Shown one piece after another: positions 24,241 through 35,560 of a DNA stretch of 64,000 nucleotides. Every line of letters starts with the position of its first letter. Position 1 is the stretch's first letter. Under the pieces are notes generated by a model. That model saw only the letters and a program-made list of their open reading frames with translations, made no database searches and had not been told where the DNA came from. Location: the NCBI GenBank assembly GCA_028641055.1, contig CM054059.1:50477682-50541681 (forward strand). The letters are read 5' to 3'. The position numbers and the translations under genes were made by a program. This stretch comes from Alopecurus myosuroides. Lineage: Eukaryota > Streptophyta > Magnoliopsida > Poales > Poaceae.

Positions 24241-26350
24241 TGGTAACATCACATCCCCACCCGTCACGTTTCTGTCACTCGTGACATGGAGATCGGATGG
24301 GATAGGATGTGTGGGCAATTAATGAGTGGATAAGGCCACACGTCTGGCCGTTAATTTTTTCGCCCGGACCACTAGTATTGGGCCAACTAGTGGCGTGGTA
24401 AGTCGACCCACACCACTAGTGTTTTTTTAAAAACCGCCCATCTTGATTGTGCATTTTGAATTATACAATGTTGGCCTAACTATATTTTGAATTATATAAC
24501 TTTACTGGGTATTTTGAATTATATAACTTCACTGGGTATTCTGAGTTATATAACTTTATTAGGTATTTTGAATTATACTTTGTGAATATTAGCTACTATA
24601 TATTTCCTAAATGTATATAATTGCTCTCAAACAAAATTTATTCAAGCAATATATTTTGAATTATATAATTACTCATAAACCAAATTTATTGACATCTAAT
24701 TTTGAATAACAACAAACCAAAATTATTAATGCAATATCTTGAGTAAGAACAAGCAAAACTTATTAGCACATCATGGATACTAGTTTCACTCTTTTCTTTC
24801 TAATTTGCGCTCATTTAGGGGGCATTATGCCATCATCACTATTCTCATCAACGACTGCCTTCGAGTGTTTCGGTCACTCGTTTAGGAGGCATGAAGTCAT
24901 CATCACTATTCTCATTGTCGACTGACTTCGCTTGTTTAGGAGGCATGAAATCATCATCACTATTCCCATCAGCGACCGCTTTCGATGATCCAACACTCCA
25001 TGTTTTGGGGTCCGATCCTTGATCCAATATCTCTCTTGATTCATTGTCATAGCAAGTTATCACCGAACGCCCCTGGGATGGTGCACCCCTCAGTATTTTC
25101 ATCCACCCAAAGTCATGGACTTTTTTGTTGATTAGATTTGTGACGTTAGAATAATGTTACACAATAATAATATATCCAACATATTAATTAATCTATATAT
25201 ATGACACTAGCTTCTAACAAATCTAAATTTAAATATTATTTTATTTTAATGAAATGAACATTTCTCTGAAAAAACAATTTTTTCTCAACTTAGGTGTGAT
25301 AGGAAAGTTACGAAGACCTCACTCAATACTTTTGATCTCAATCACACTGTTCCACTTTCCATGCAACCTCATAAGTTCATGTTGTATTTCCTTTGGATTC
25401 CTCCCCGGGAGCCTATTTATTTAAAAAATATTTATTTAACTGAATGAGGTGGCTATTTCTAGTAATTAATTGCTAGAAAGACCCTACTGAAATCCCACTT
25501 CTCCTATGAACCAACTTCATTTTTACGTCACCATACACAAAACGTGGTAGAACCTTTGTTCCGAAGTAACATCATTTTCCGGTAAGGATACTATTGTGCA
25601 TAAGGTACGAGGAATTCCATTTAAAAACTCCGAAGTTCATTTTCTCGCATTTAATTGAACCGGGTTCCATATACTAATCTTAGTTAATCGAATATAATCA
25701 CTAGAAATATTAGAATAATGTTTACAATGACTCTATAAGTATTATAGATCTTCCTAGATTTTTTATATAATTTCCCTATATTTATAGGAACGATTTATTA
25801 ATTCATAAATTTGGCTTCTTATTAATGCATAATACTAAATTATAGCTTAATTACCATCTACGATATGATTTGATATTTAGTTTAAGTAATTCATTCATAA
25901 ATTTGGCTTCTCATTAATGTAATAGTAAATTATAGCTTAATTACTATCTATAATATTTTGAAAAGGATTACAAGAGCTCCACCTTCAAGAATTTTTATGC
26001 ATTTATTAGATTCTTCTTATAATTGTTTGCTTCAATTCATCTAATTATAAAGTTTATAATTCAACTTTGTACGTGCATAACACATAATTTGAAGAACGAA
26101 TAATATATCTAACAATTTTAGATGGGTAAATAAATATTTTAGTTATTTTTTGGTATTATTTGGATTTTAAGAGTTTTTATACTCTATATTTAATTTTCGA
26201 TAAATTATCAGTACTAAGTTTATTCTGGCTAGATAGCTCGGCTGAGCGCGCGCGTACACACACTCTCTGATCTTTCAACTTATGTTCGATATTGTGTATT
26301 TTTCTGTGCAAGATGTAGACTGTGAAAGATGTAGATGTTTATATATATAG
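24241..26350. other. A/T-rich region with degraded coding traces
   Basis: Palindromic ACTAGTG motifs occur at 24365-24420, which may be a DNA-transposon end. A short repeat-bearing ORF lies at 25102-24848 on the minus strand. Another trace on the minus strand near 25430-25300 reads RLPGRNPKEIQHEL and continues open for about 30 residues. The rest (25440-26350) is A/T-rich and shows nothing I recognise. Confidence 0.35.
24848..25102 (-). pseudogene. Unrecognised ORF fragment with DDDFMPPK repeats
   Basis: The fragment is 84 residues. The first half reads KILRGAPSQGRSV and ends near KTWSVGSSKAV; the second half carries two copies of NSDDDFMPPK(Q/R), and a third, diverged copy lies just downstream at about 24815-24850. 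The DNA repeats are about 54 bp apart. The combination (a short domain, then Asp-rich repeats) could be the tail of a transposase or transposon accessory protein, but I cannot name the family. Confidence 0.3.
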
Positions 26351-26353
26351 TAT

Positions 26354-27370
26354 CACTACTGGAATTCGAGACTTTGCCGTGTATCACAAATACTCGGCTA
26401 AGGCCAAAAATTACTCGGCGAACACTTTGCCGAGTGCCACACTCGGCACAAGTTACTCGGCGTCGTTCATCTCGGCAATCGGACCTTTGCCGAGTGTCAA
26501 ACCGCGGGCCGCTCGGCAATCTCTTTGCCGAGTATATTCTGGGCACACTCGGCAAAGTTGGCTGGAACAGGTTCCGTTGCTTAGTCTATAACGGAACGGT
26601 GCTCGACACTTTGCCGAGTGTAACACTCGGCAAAGTTCCTGGGCCCAGGCGTCCATGGTAGCGCCACGTGGCCTGTACGCCGAGTGTCACGGCACTCGGC
26701 AAAGAGGCAGGCCCTGTTCGCCGAGTGCCCTCTTTGCCGAGTGCCACTGCGCCGAGCACATCGAGCACAACCACGTGGCCTGTACGCCGAGTGTCACGGC
26801 ACTTGGCAAAGAGGCAGGCCCTGTTCGCCGAGTGCCCTCTTTGCCGATTGCCACTGCGCCGAGCACATCGAGCACAGCCACGTGGCCTGTACGCCGAGTG
26901 TCACGGCACTCGGCAAAGAGGCAGACCCTGTTCGCCGAGTGCCCTCTTTGCCGAGTGCCACTGCGCCGAGCACATCGAGCACAGCCGAGTGGCCTGTACG
27001 CCGAGTGTCGCGGACACTCGGCAAAGTCCCCTCCCGTGTACGCCGAGTGTATTGCTGTGCCGAGTGTCGCTTCGCCGAGCGTACTCGCACCACCGAGTGG
27101 GGGCTATGCCGAGTGCCGCGACACTCGGCATAGTCCCCCTCCGTGTACGCCGAGCCCCAGTTTGCCGAGTGTCGCACTCGTCAAAGCGGTTGCCCAGGCG
27201 ACCAAATGGCACCTGGGAGCAAACTTTGCCGAGTGTTTTGTTGGTCACTCGGCAAAGACCTGCTCCCAGGTGCCATTTGGTCGTCTGGGTAACCTCTTTG
27301 CCGAGTGCAACACTCGGCATAGTGACCATTTGGGTCTTTGCCGAGTGCCACACTCGGCAAAGAGGTTACA
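26354..27370. repeat. Left terminal and subterminal repeat block of CACTA-1
   Basis: It contains more than 20 direct and inverted copies of GCCGAGTG/CACTCGGC. Bases 26665-27000 hold three tandem units of 107 bp (starts at 26665, 26772 and 26879, with a diverged fourth at 26986), each beginning near CACGTGGCCTGTACGCCGAG. A longer hairpin lies at 27195-27290, with arms containing CCAAATGGCACCTGGGAGCA. In En/Spm, subterminal repeats bind the TNPA protein. The many ORFs seen here come from the repeats and are not genes. Confidence 0.7.
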
Positions 27371-27679
27371 ATTTTAGCAGAAATTGTCTGCATTTGCTTC
27401 TTTCCTGCAATCAAATCACAATTTATATAGAGCACAGTACCAGAACAGTCAAAACAACCATAATTGCACCAAATAGCAACAAATGCATAACATATTTGCA
27501 ACCAAATAGCAACAAATGCATCAAATAGCTCCACACGGATATATTACAAGTCACAAGTGTTTAAACATCATCCTAGAAGCATCATATAGGTAGTTCAATA
27601 GTCGACAAGTCACAAATGTCTAAACATCATATAAGTAGCCACAAGAACGACGGGATCCAAATCAACTATGCACCGAGGT

Positions 27680-29956
27680 CTACGGAGCCGACTCGTCACC
27701 GTCAGCTCGAGATCCGTCCTGGTCCATGTCGTTCTGGGTTCCCGATGATGAAGCATTTCCCTATAAAGATCCATATTAGTCGACTAAGCTGGAAAAATGA
27801 ATCAGTTAACAAGCTGCAAGCCAACTTACCAAGTTGAGGTTGAACGGCGGTAGAGGAGGTAGAGGAGGAGCTGATGGATCCCGTGGAAGAGCGCTGACCA
27901 TCTGCAAAGATGAAAAGAGATAGACCGGTGAGTTTACACGCATATAATGATGAATGGAACTAAAAGGGGTGAAAATAATACCTGCATCATTGCCTGCATC
28001 CATGCATGCTGGCTACTCATCTGCGCCTCCATTCTTCGGACCTTCTCTTGGGACTCCATCGCGATCCGCTTGTTTTCATCAACTTCATCCTACGAGATGT
28101 TTAATGTCAACAATTGCGCAACGGAAACAAGATATACGGGTGCTGAAGAATGATTGTACCTGCATAGCGGCGATGGCATCTAGTCCTGGCCGTGGGCGGC
28201 GCTCGATAGAGGGCGATGAGCTGACCGACCTCGCACGGATCTGGGAGAGTGTGGGTGTACCTGTGGTATCGAAGGCGCCATTGGCGAAGGCAAATCTGCC
28301 GTTCCTTCGACCCTCTCCCGCAACCATAGCAACCTGTGGATCATAGGGGGCCGTGAAGGGGTCACAGTCAGGGCCGTGCTTCTCCTTCATCTTCTCGACG
28401 TACTTGTCCCACTTCTTGCCGGTTTGCGAGTTGATCCACTGTTGATCAGCCGGTACATCAGGTTTCAGCACCTTGGGGGTCCGGGTCCTACGGAAGGCCT
28501 GCATGCGAGTGATCTCATTGCCCTTCTCGGCCTACATTTGAAAGCAGAATTATATTAGCAAAAACCTATAAAGTTACAAAGAACATTGCATTGAAACGGT
28601 TATTTACCTCTCTCTGGACGATACCGGTGAGGGTGAGGCCGCCCTGACGGTGTCCCTCGCCTAGCAGAAGACGTTGGGCCCGGCACGCGGCGTGTTCCGC
28701 CTTGTACCCGTCGCTCACCCACTTCGCGACCATCACCTTATAGCAAGGCAGCTTGTTGGCCAGCCACTGAGGCACCACCTGTTTGAAAAAATTAGAGCCA
28801 CGTGAGACCACCCGGCGGCCATATACGAATAACTTTAAAGACTATGTCCTTACCTTCAAGTATTGGACCTCCGACATGTGAATCTGTCGGGCGTCCTTCT
28901 TGGACAACGTGGTGTTCAAATATTTGGCGTAGAACTTAACCACGCACAGCACACGCGCCTCGTAGTGCATGTCACGGATAAGCTTCTTGGCCATCTTGAT
29001 CAGCACAGCCGTGGCCCTACCCTCTTCCCCCTCGACGCAGGTGAAGTAGTGCTACAACCATTGCAGAAATTGAATACATTAGCACGATATATATATATTT
29101 CACGAAAGATATTGCCCTAAAACCATTTAGCATTGGAAAATATACTAACCCAGAAATCTGTAATCACCCGGGTGCCTAAGTGGTCGTACACCCGGCCCCA
29201 CTTGTCCGCCACATCGGGCACCTACTCGTAGTGCTTCCAGGAAGCAGCTGGCTCCTCCTTGCCATCCAGGGTGACCAAGCCTGGGAAATGCTTCTTGCAA
29301 AGAAGCCCAAGGATGCCGCTCATGGGCGGTGGTAGCCTGGGCCCCACATACGCCAAGGACCTGCACGTGCACAAAAGAAAAACAAGCTAGTTAGTTATGT
29401 TTTGATGAAAAATTAATATAGCAAAAATGTAGCATGTCGCCGTCCGGTCTGACCAAGTGGTGCCGGTGGGGGTATGGCGGCTCAGGTAGCCGCGTGGGCC
29501 CGCGAAGAAAAGGTTTCTTGTCCGCGGGCCACACTTTCCCTAGCTGGGGGAGCCGGTGTGCGAACAAGTCCTCGTCCTCCTCGGACTCCGGGTCCGAGGG
29601 CTGCTGCTCCTCCTCCTCGTCCCGGTCAGACCCGTCCTCGGCGTCTGTCCCCTCCTGCTCGTGCTCCTCCTCCTCCTCCTGCTCCTCATCCTCCTGCTCC
29701 TCCTCCTCGTCAGAAGAAGTAACCTCGGGCAAGGGGCTCTGTGAGCGAGCAGCCCGGTGCGAACCACGCCCCCTGGGCGACGGGCCGGGGCTCTCCGTGA
29801 GCTAGAGGTCTCCTCCGTGCCCGCGCCGGGCGTCGCAACCCGTCGTCGCCCTATCAGTGTGCGCGCGCCATCCTCAGATCTGGCGTACAAGCCCGTCACA
29901 TGGGCCTTCTTGGTGGCGGTGCGCTTTACCCCCTTGGGGGCCTTGGAACCTGCCAT
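27680..29956 (-). pseudogene. Second transposition gene of CACTA-1 (Transposase_24 / TNPA-like), broken
   Basis: The start is ATG 29956 (MAGSKAPKGVKRT). An early frameshift near 29800 leads into an acidic stretch (TSSDEEEEQEDEE). Next comes an exon at about 29360-29152 with HFPGLVTLDGKEEPA and then KHYE followed by an in-frame TAG (29224-29222), continuing VPDVADKWGRVYDHLG. Further exons can be read at about 29053-28858 (EARVLCVVKFYAKYL), 28779-28611, 28532-28160 (RTRTPKVLKPDVPADQQW), 28091-27983 (coiled coil), 27901-27829 (Pro-rich) and a last one ending in TAG at 27680. This fits the plant En/Spm Transposase_24 type gene that accompanies TNP2. The stop and the frameshift make it a pseudogene; exon borders are approximate. 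Confidence 0.6.
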
Positions 29957-30182
29957 GTTTCACCTGTTATGACACAAGAGGGAACCCGATTAGTACAGGT
30001 GATAACAAATGTTAAAAAGTTAAATAAACAAAGAGTAATTCATAAAAAGCATATTATGTACATGCAAAAATAAATTAAAGCGCAATTAAAATAGTAAAGT
30101 GTCACAATTTCACCTTTTCTGTACTTAAATGTCTAAATATAAACTAGCAGAAGCGCTCATCGTAACCACGGGCTGCTTAAAA

Positions 30183-30858
30183 TCCTGACATTTGTCATGT
30201 GCACGATTTTCTGCTGAAAATCTCCTCCCATGAGCTTGAAGAACCTGATCTTGTTCACGGCCATGTGCTCCCAGAAGTAGTGCTCTTGCCACTCCCTGCA
30301 CCGATATTTTGGTGACCAAAATAACAGCGTAGGGAGTGGCAAGAGCACTACTACTGGGAGCACATGGATGTGAACAAGATCAGATTCTTCAAGCTCATAT
30401 GGGAGGAGATTTTGAGCACAAAATCGTAAGTGCTTGGAGACTCTAAGAACCATGACAAACGTCAGGATTTTAAGCGCAAGTAATGTAATAGCAATAAGAA
30501 GTTCGGAATAGAAAAATAAATCCTGACATTTGTCATGTGCACGATTTTCTGCTGAAAATCTCCTCCCATGAGCTTGAAGAACCTGATCTTGTTCACGGCC
30601 ATGTGCTCCCAGAAGTAGTGCTCTTGCCACTCCCTGCACCGATATTTTGGTGACCAAAATAACAGCGTAGGGAGTGGCAAGAGCACTACTACTGGGAGCA
30701 CATGGATGTGAACAAGATCAGATTCTTCAAGCTCATATGGGAGGAGATTTTGAGCACAAAATCGTAAGTGCTTGGAGACTCTAAGAACCATGACAAACGT
30801 CAGGATTTTAAACGCAAGTAATGTAATAGCAATAAGAAGTTCGGAATAGAAAAATATT
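30183..30858. repeat. Tandem duplication of a 338-bp foldback inside CACTA-1
   Basis: Copy 1 is 30183-30520 and copy 2 is 30521-30858; by eye I noted one internal difference (30474 G versus 30812 A). Each copy is an imperfect inverted repeat. The arm with GTGCTCTTGCCACTCCCT pairs with AGGGAGTGGCAAGAGCAC across a short loop near GATATTTTGGTGACC, and the pairing extends outward over about 130 bp per arm. It lies between the two CACTA-1 genes, just downstream of the transposase stop. Confidence 0.7.
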
Positions 30859-30947
30859 ACAAGCTATAAGTTTCGAAGTGACACACAAATAGTGAAAACT
30901 AAATGCTAATTATACATTGACGGTTACATAGTTGGAACACAAATGGT

Positions 30948-33900
30948 TCAGAACCCATTGTCTACATCCTTGGGATCATAACTTGGACCGGGATCATCAT
31001 CGTCGTCGCTATCACGGGTGTACCACCACTCTTCCATGTAGTTCGATGGTGGACCGCTCGGCTCCTCAACATCGGGTATGTGGAGACGTTCAAGTAGTTC
31101 CACGTCCTTAGAGTTAAGAACAGCTGGATCGTCGTCTTGCTCACTCTCGGCGCCCATGCCATCATCACCGTCGTCTTCTACCATTTCGTCAATTGTGGGC
31201 AAGTCGATGCTGAACCGGCCGGTGAGCCCATCGGCGTCCTCTTGATAGAACTCTCCCTCATAGGTGATGGGGTTTATGCGCTGGTGGTAATCTTCATCGT
31301 TTGGAGGAGGTGGTCTATTACGCGGTGGCACCGTGATCACCACATCCCACCCCTGGAGACGTTTCATAGTTTTGCATGGGTAGGGGAGATAGAATACTTG
31401 GGTGGCATGTTGTGCAATGATGTAGACATCATCTCCCCCATAGACAGATGCTCGTTCAATTTCGATCAATCCAATTTCAGGATTTCGTCTCACTCTAGTT
31501 GGATCGAACCAATGGCATTTGAATACAACCGGGTTCTTCTTGCCGAAATGGAAATCGAGCTCATAAATTCCCTCGACGATGCCGAAGTAATCACCACCGG
31601 CATTCGTGAAGACCCCGAAATTATTTGTCTTCCGGTTCGGCCGTTTCTCATCGTAAGAACGGGTATGGAAGCGATACCCATTCACATCGTAAGATGTGAA
31701 TGTCTTGAGGGAGTAGGTGAACCCGCGGGCAAGTTGCCGCAACTCGGGACTCATTTCCTTGTCGGTTAAAGCCTACAAGGTCAATAGGAGTGTTACTTAA
31801 AGCTAAGATCGGCGTAAAATATGTCTCACTAGAAACCATGTAAGATAGAGTGTTACTTTTGTGGCGAACCAACTAATGAAACCGCCGCCTCCTTTGCCAC
31901 CCTTCTTAAAAATAGTAGTCTTCTCGTCGTAGGTAGGTTCTCGGGAATGATGTTTCCAGGTTTCTTTCTCAAATAACCTAGGTGCGGAATGACAAAAATC
32001 GGAGTTAGACACAAACTATGGGAATGAAAGCTTGTGAAAAGAAGGTGTTGAGCACTTACTCAATGTAGGGCTTTACTTCCGCCGTGTTCTTCAGGACACA
32101 CGAGAGAATAGCCGTCCATTGTTCATGTGAGTCTACTTGCTCTTGCTTCGCGCCACTTGATCTGCCACCAAGCCCTGCAAGTATGCTAAGCTCGGGTGCA
32201 TCCGCGGAGTTGGGGTCATTATTGTACCGAGAAACTGGATTATGACGAGTGGGAAGACTTTCATGATAGTACTTTGTCGTAAAGTTTGCCACCTCCTCGT
32301 TGAGGGTTGCCTCACATATGGATGCTTCGATGCGACATTTGTTCGTGCTTTTCTCTCTAAGTTTCTTCTGCTCTCTCTCGGTTGAAAACATCCAGCGGTA
32401 CTGCACAGGGCCACCCAATCGTGCCTCTTCAGCGAGATGCAAGAGCAAGTGTTGCATCGGATTAAAGAAGCCGGGGGGAAAGATCGCCTCTAGGTCCACC
32501 AGTAAGCCGGCAACCTGTTCCTCCAACTTAGCAACCACAGCTCGGTCTAATTCCTTGGCACAAAGCTGGCGAAAGAGAAAAACTCAACTTGGCTAGCACT
32601 AGCCAAATTTCCTCATCAACGTATCCTCGAATCATGACAGGCATGATCCGCTCAATCCATACGTGGTAGTCATGACTCTTGAGCCCTGTTATCCGAAGCC
32701 CTGCAAGATTCACTCCCCTCATTATATTAGCTGCGTACCCATCAGGGAAGAAGAGACAGTCCAAGATCCACTGGAGAACTTCTTTCCTTTGGGCCCTAGT
32801 CAGGCAGAAAGGGGCCGGTGGCTTCGTCCAGGTTTTTTTGGTTTTGGTGGGAGGCTTCATGTTTAAATGTTTCCTGTCACATAGCTCCTCTTGATCGACT
32901 CTTGCCTTAACGTTATCCTTCGTCTTCTCAAGATCCATAAGTGTTGCCCAAAGGGCCTCGGCGATATTTTTTTCCGTGTGCATGACATCAATGTTATGTG
33001 GAAGAAGAAGATCCTGCATGTAAGGGAGCTTCCATAGGCATGAGATGTGAGTCCACTGGTGCCACTCTCCATATCCCAGAAAGCCAGTCCCCTCGGCATT
33101 GAGCTCCAGACTTTCTAGCTGAGCCTTCACGTCTACACCGGTCATCAAAGTTGGTCGTGGAGCATCGACAGCTACATCTTTCGTCCACTTCTTTTTATTT
33201 CGCCGGTATTTGTGACCAAGACGAAGGAACTGACGATGTTGGTCAAAGCATGAGTATTTTCCACCCTTTTTGAGCCAAAGGAAAGTCACAGCCTGGTAGC
33301 ACACCGGACAAGGCCACTTCCCATGAGTGCACCAGCCGCAGAATATCGCGCGAGCCGGAAGGTCATGCAGGGAAGTGAAGTACCAAACATACATATCAAA
33401 GTGCTTCTTTTCTGCGGCGTCGTATGTCCGTACCCCGGTGTTCCAAGCAATGAGGAGATCATCTACCAGCGGCTCCATGAACACGGACATATTCTTCCCT
33501 GGATACTCAGGCCCTGGAATTATCAGCGACAGGAACATGTTCTGCCGTTGCATGCACACGCCGGGGGGGAGGTTCATCGGGATAACAAACATCGGCCAAC
33601 AGCTGTATGAGGCAGACGTCATACCATATGGGTTGAAACCATCGGTTGATAACGCAACGGCTACACTCCTAGGGTCACCCGCTTTCTTCTTATGTTTGCC
33701 AACGAAGTCCTTCCATGCTTCACCATCAGACGGATGTATCATCTTATGAGGACGGTACCTCTTCCCGTCTGACGACCATCTCATCTGTTTCGCAGATTCC
33801 TCGGTCATAAAAAGCCTTTGGATCCGCGGTATGAATGGAAGATACCGAAGGATCTTTTTTGCGACTGTTAGCTGCGTCTTCTGACCATTACCGGAGTCCA

Positions 33901-34654
33901 CCTCTAGAAACCTAGAGGCCCCGCATTTGACACAGTACTTTGTCTTCTCATGCTCTTTCCTGAACAACATGCAACTCTTCGGACAACAATCTATCTTTTC
34001 ATACGGCATCTTAAGGGAACCGAGGATTTTTTTCGACTCGTACATGTTCTTTGGAAGAAGGTGTTCCGCCGGCAAGAGGGTGGCAATAACGGTCAGAAAT
34101 GCATCAAAGGCGGCTATGCTTACATTGTGCTGGCTTTTGACCGCCATAAGCCGGCCGATGGCATCAAGTTGAGAAACTCGTGTATGCTCGTGCAATGGTT
34201 TTTGTGTCTCAAACAATGTGTCATAGAACTCTTTCGTGCTCTCCTCCGCATACTCGGGGGCATCTCCCTCACCGGTTGGATTTTCAGGTGCATGTGCAGT
34301 AGTGAAATCATCTAACATCCTGTCAAAACCGGTATCAAAATCGGTCGATGCATCCTCAGTGCTAGGTGCCACCTTCTTCTTCTTCTTTCTACGGCGTACG
34401 GGATCGGCAGACTCGCCATGGTACACCCAACGGTAATAGTTTGGCATAAACCCGTACTTCCCAAGGTGATCAGAAATGACTATCCTCGGTTTCTCTGTCA
34501 TGTTACGACAACGACTACAGGGGCACCATACATCAGACGAATCGTCAACTCTAGCAAATGCAAAATCCAAGAACTGGTTGGTCTTTGTAACCCAATCCAT
34601 TGTCATATCCTTCACACTCGGTCGGCCACTGTACATCCACTCGCGTTCCTCCAT
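30948..34654 (-). pseudogene. TNP2-type CACTA transposase of CACTA-1, frameshifted
   Basis: Exon 1 is 34654-32060, exon 2 32015-31857 and exon 3 31772-30948, with GT-AG introns. ATG 34654 (MEEREWMYSG) was preferred to the upstream GTG. Domains in order are a transposase-associated Cys-rich N-terminus (WCPCSRCRN), TNP2/Transposase_21 (STDGFNPYGM, LPPGVCMQRQ, and a DVMH motif of the DxxH type known from CMC transposases), DUF4218-like HLLLHLAEEARLGGP, DUF4216-like YGGDDVYIIAQ, and an acidic tail. The frame breaks in a T-rich stretch near 32570-32590, between the TNP2 and DUF4218-like parts, so no full protein is made. The protein would cut at the element ends. The reading orientation matches the second gene downstream. 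Confidence 0.7.
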
Positions 34655-34796
34655 TTCCACGCTGATGAATGCTCAGACATATTAACATGTGTTTAAAATT
34701 TAACAAGTTTGTTTAAATTATCTACAACATACTGCAAGTTTTACGCTTTGAATGCAATCCTACATGCCTACTAGGTAAAGATAGGTCCTAATCCCA

Positions 34797-35010
34797 CCCG
34801 TGGATGTGTAGCTTGTGTTTGTTTTCCATGTCTACTCCTATCCGAGACAAATTTCGGCAGCACCTCCCCGCTGTTCTCCTAATACACGTCTCGACCACGG
34901 GGGTCGAGAGAATGTGTACTCGGAGAACAACAGAGAGGCGCCACCGAAATCTGTCTCGGATAGGAGTAGAACATGGAAAACAAACACAGCTACACATCCA
35001 CGAGCTGTCC
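34797..35010. repeat. Imperfect foldback of about 210 bp upstream of the CACTA-1 transposase
   Basis: The left arm (GTGGATGTGTAGCTTGTGTTTG..., with CTACTCCTATCCGAGACA) pairs with the right arm (TGTCTCGGATAGGAGTAG..., CTACACATCCAC). The loop lies near 34900. A second small A/T palindrome follows at 35041-35096. Both lie 5' of the transposase gene. A role as a hairpin RNA source or structured leader is speculation. Confidence 0.6.
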
Positions 35011-35371
35011 AAAAACGTGGACAATTCGAAACAGTCGCGGTTATAAAAATATAGATCTTTGTATATAAATATATACAAAGCGTTCTATTTTTATAACTAC
35101 AACTCTTCCGAACGGGAGACGCCTAGGGTAACGCGACTAGTTTGGTGATCTACACAAGAAAATCTAAAGATCGACCGAGGGGGAGGATTTTACCCTCTAA
35201 GCGTGGCCGTGTGCCGATGAAGATGATCGCAGACGATCCCGGCCTGCGATGACCCTCCTCAGCAAACCCGCTCCCGCGACGAATCTGCTCGCCTCAACCG
35301 CGATCCATGTCCTGCAAAAAGGAAAGACATACTGTTAGTAAACACCAACTATGCGTGAGGCGGGTTCTAAC

Positions 35372-35560
35372 TAGGGGTGGGCATATAAACCGAGAACCGA
35401 ATACCCGAACCGTTTTAACTTGGACCGAATCCGAAGTGACCGAAACCGATACTTGGGTACTTAGCTCGGTTAGAGATCTGAGAAAACCGAATTTGTTTCG
35501 GTAATTTTGGTGCATACGACCGGTAAACCGAACTGACCGACTAACCGAGGCGATAGGGAC
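35372..35560. mobile_element. hAT-like transposon end fragment
   Basis: TAGGGGTGGGCATATAAACC followed by repeated AACCGA / CGGTT motifs resembles the ends of plant hAT elements and their MITEs. No partner end (TGCCCACCCC) was found within 35560-37346, so this is a fragment or a chance resemblance. Confidence 0.3.

Noticed and set aside
26655..27528. 286-residue and other frames full of AECH/PSV repeats
   Set aside because: They are translations of the GCCGAGTG subterminal repeats of CACTA-1.
29434..29805. Ser-rich plus-strand frames over the acidic region
   Set aside because: Antisense of the GAG/GAC-rich acidic stretch of the CACTA-1 second gene.
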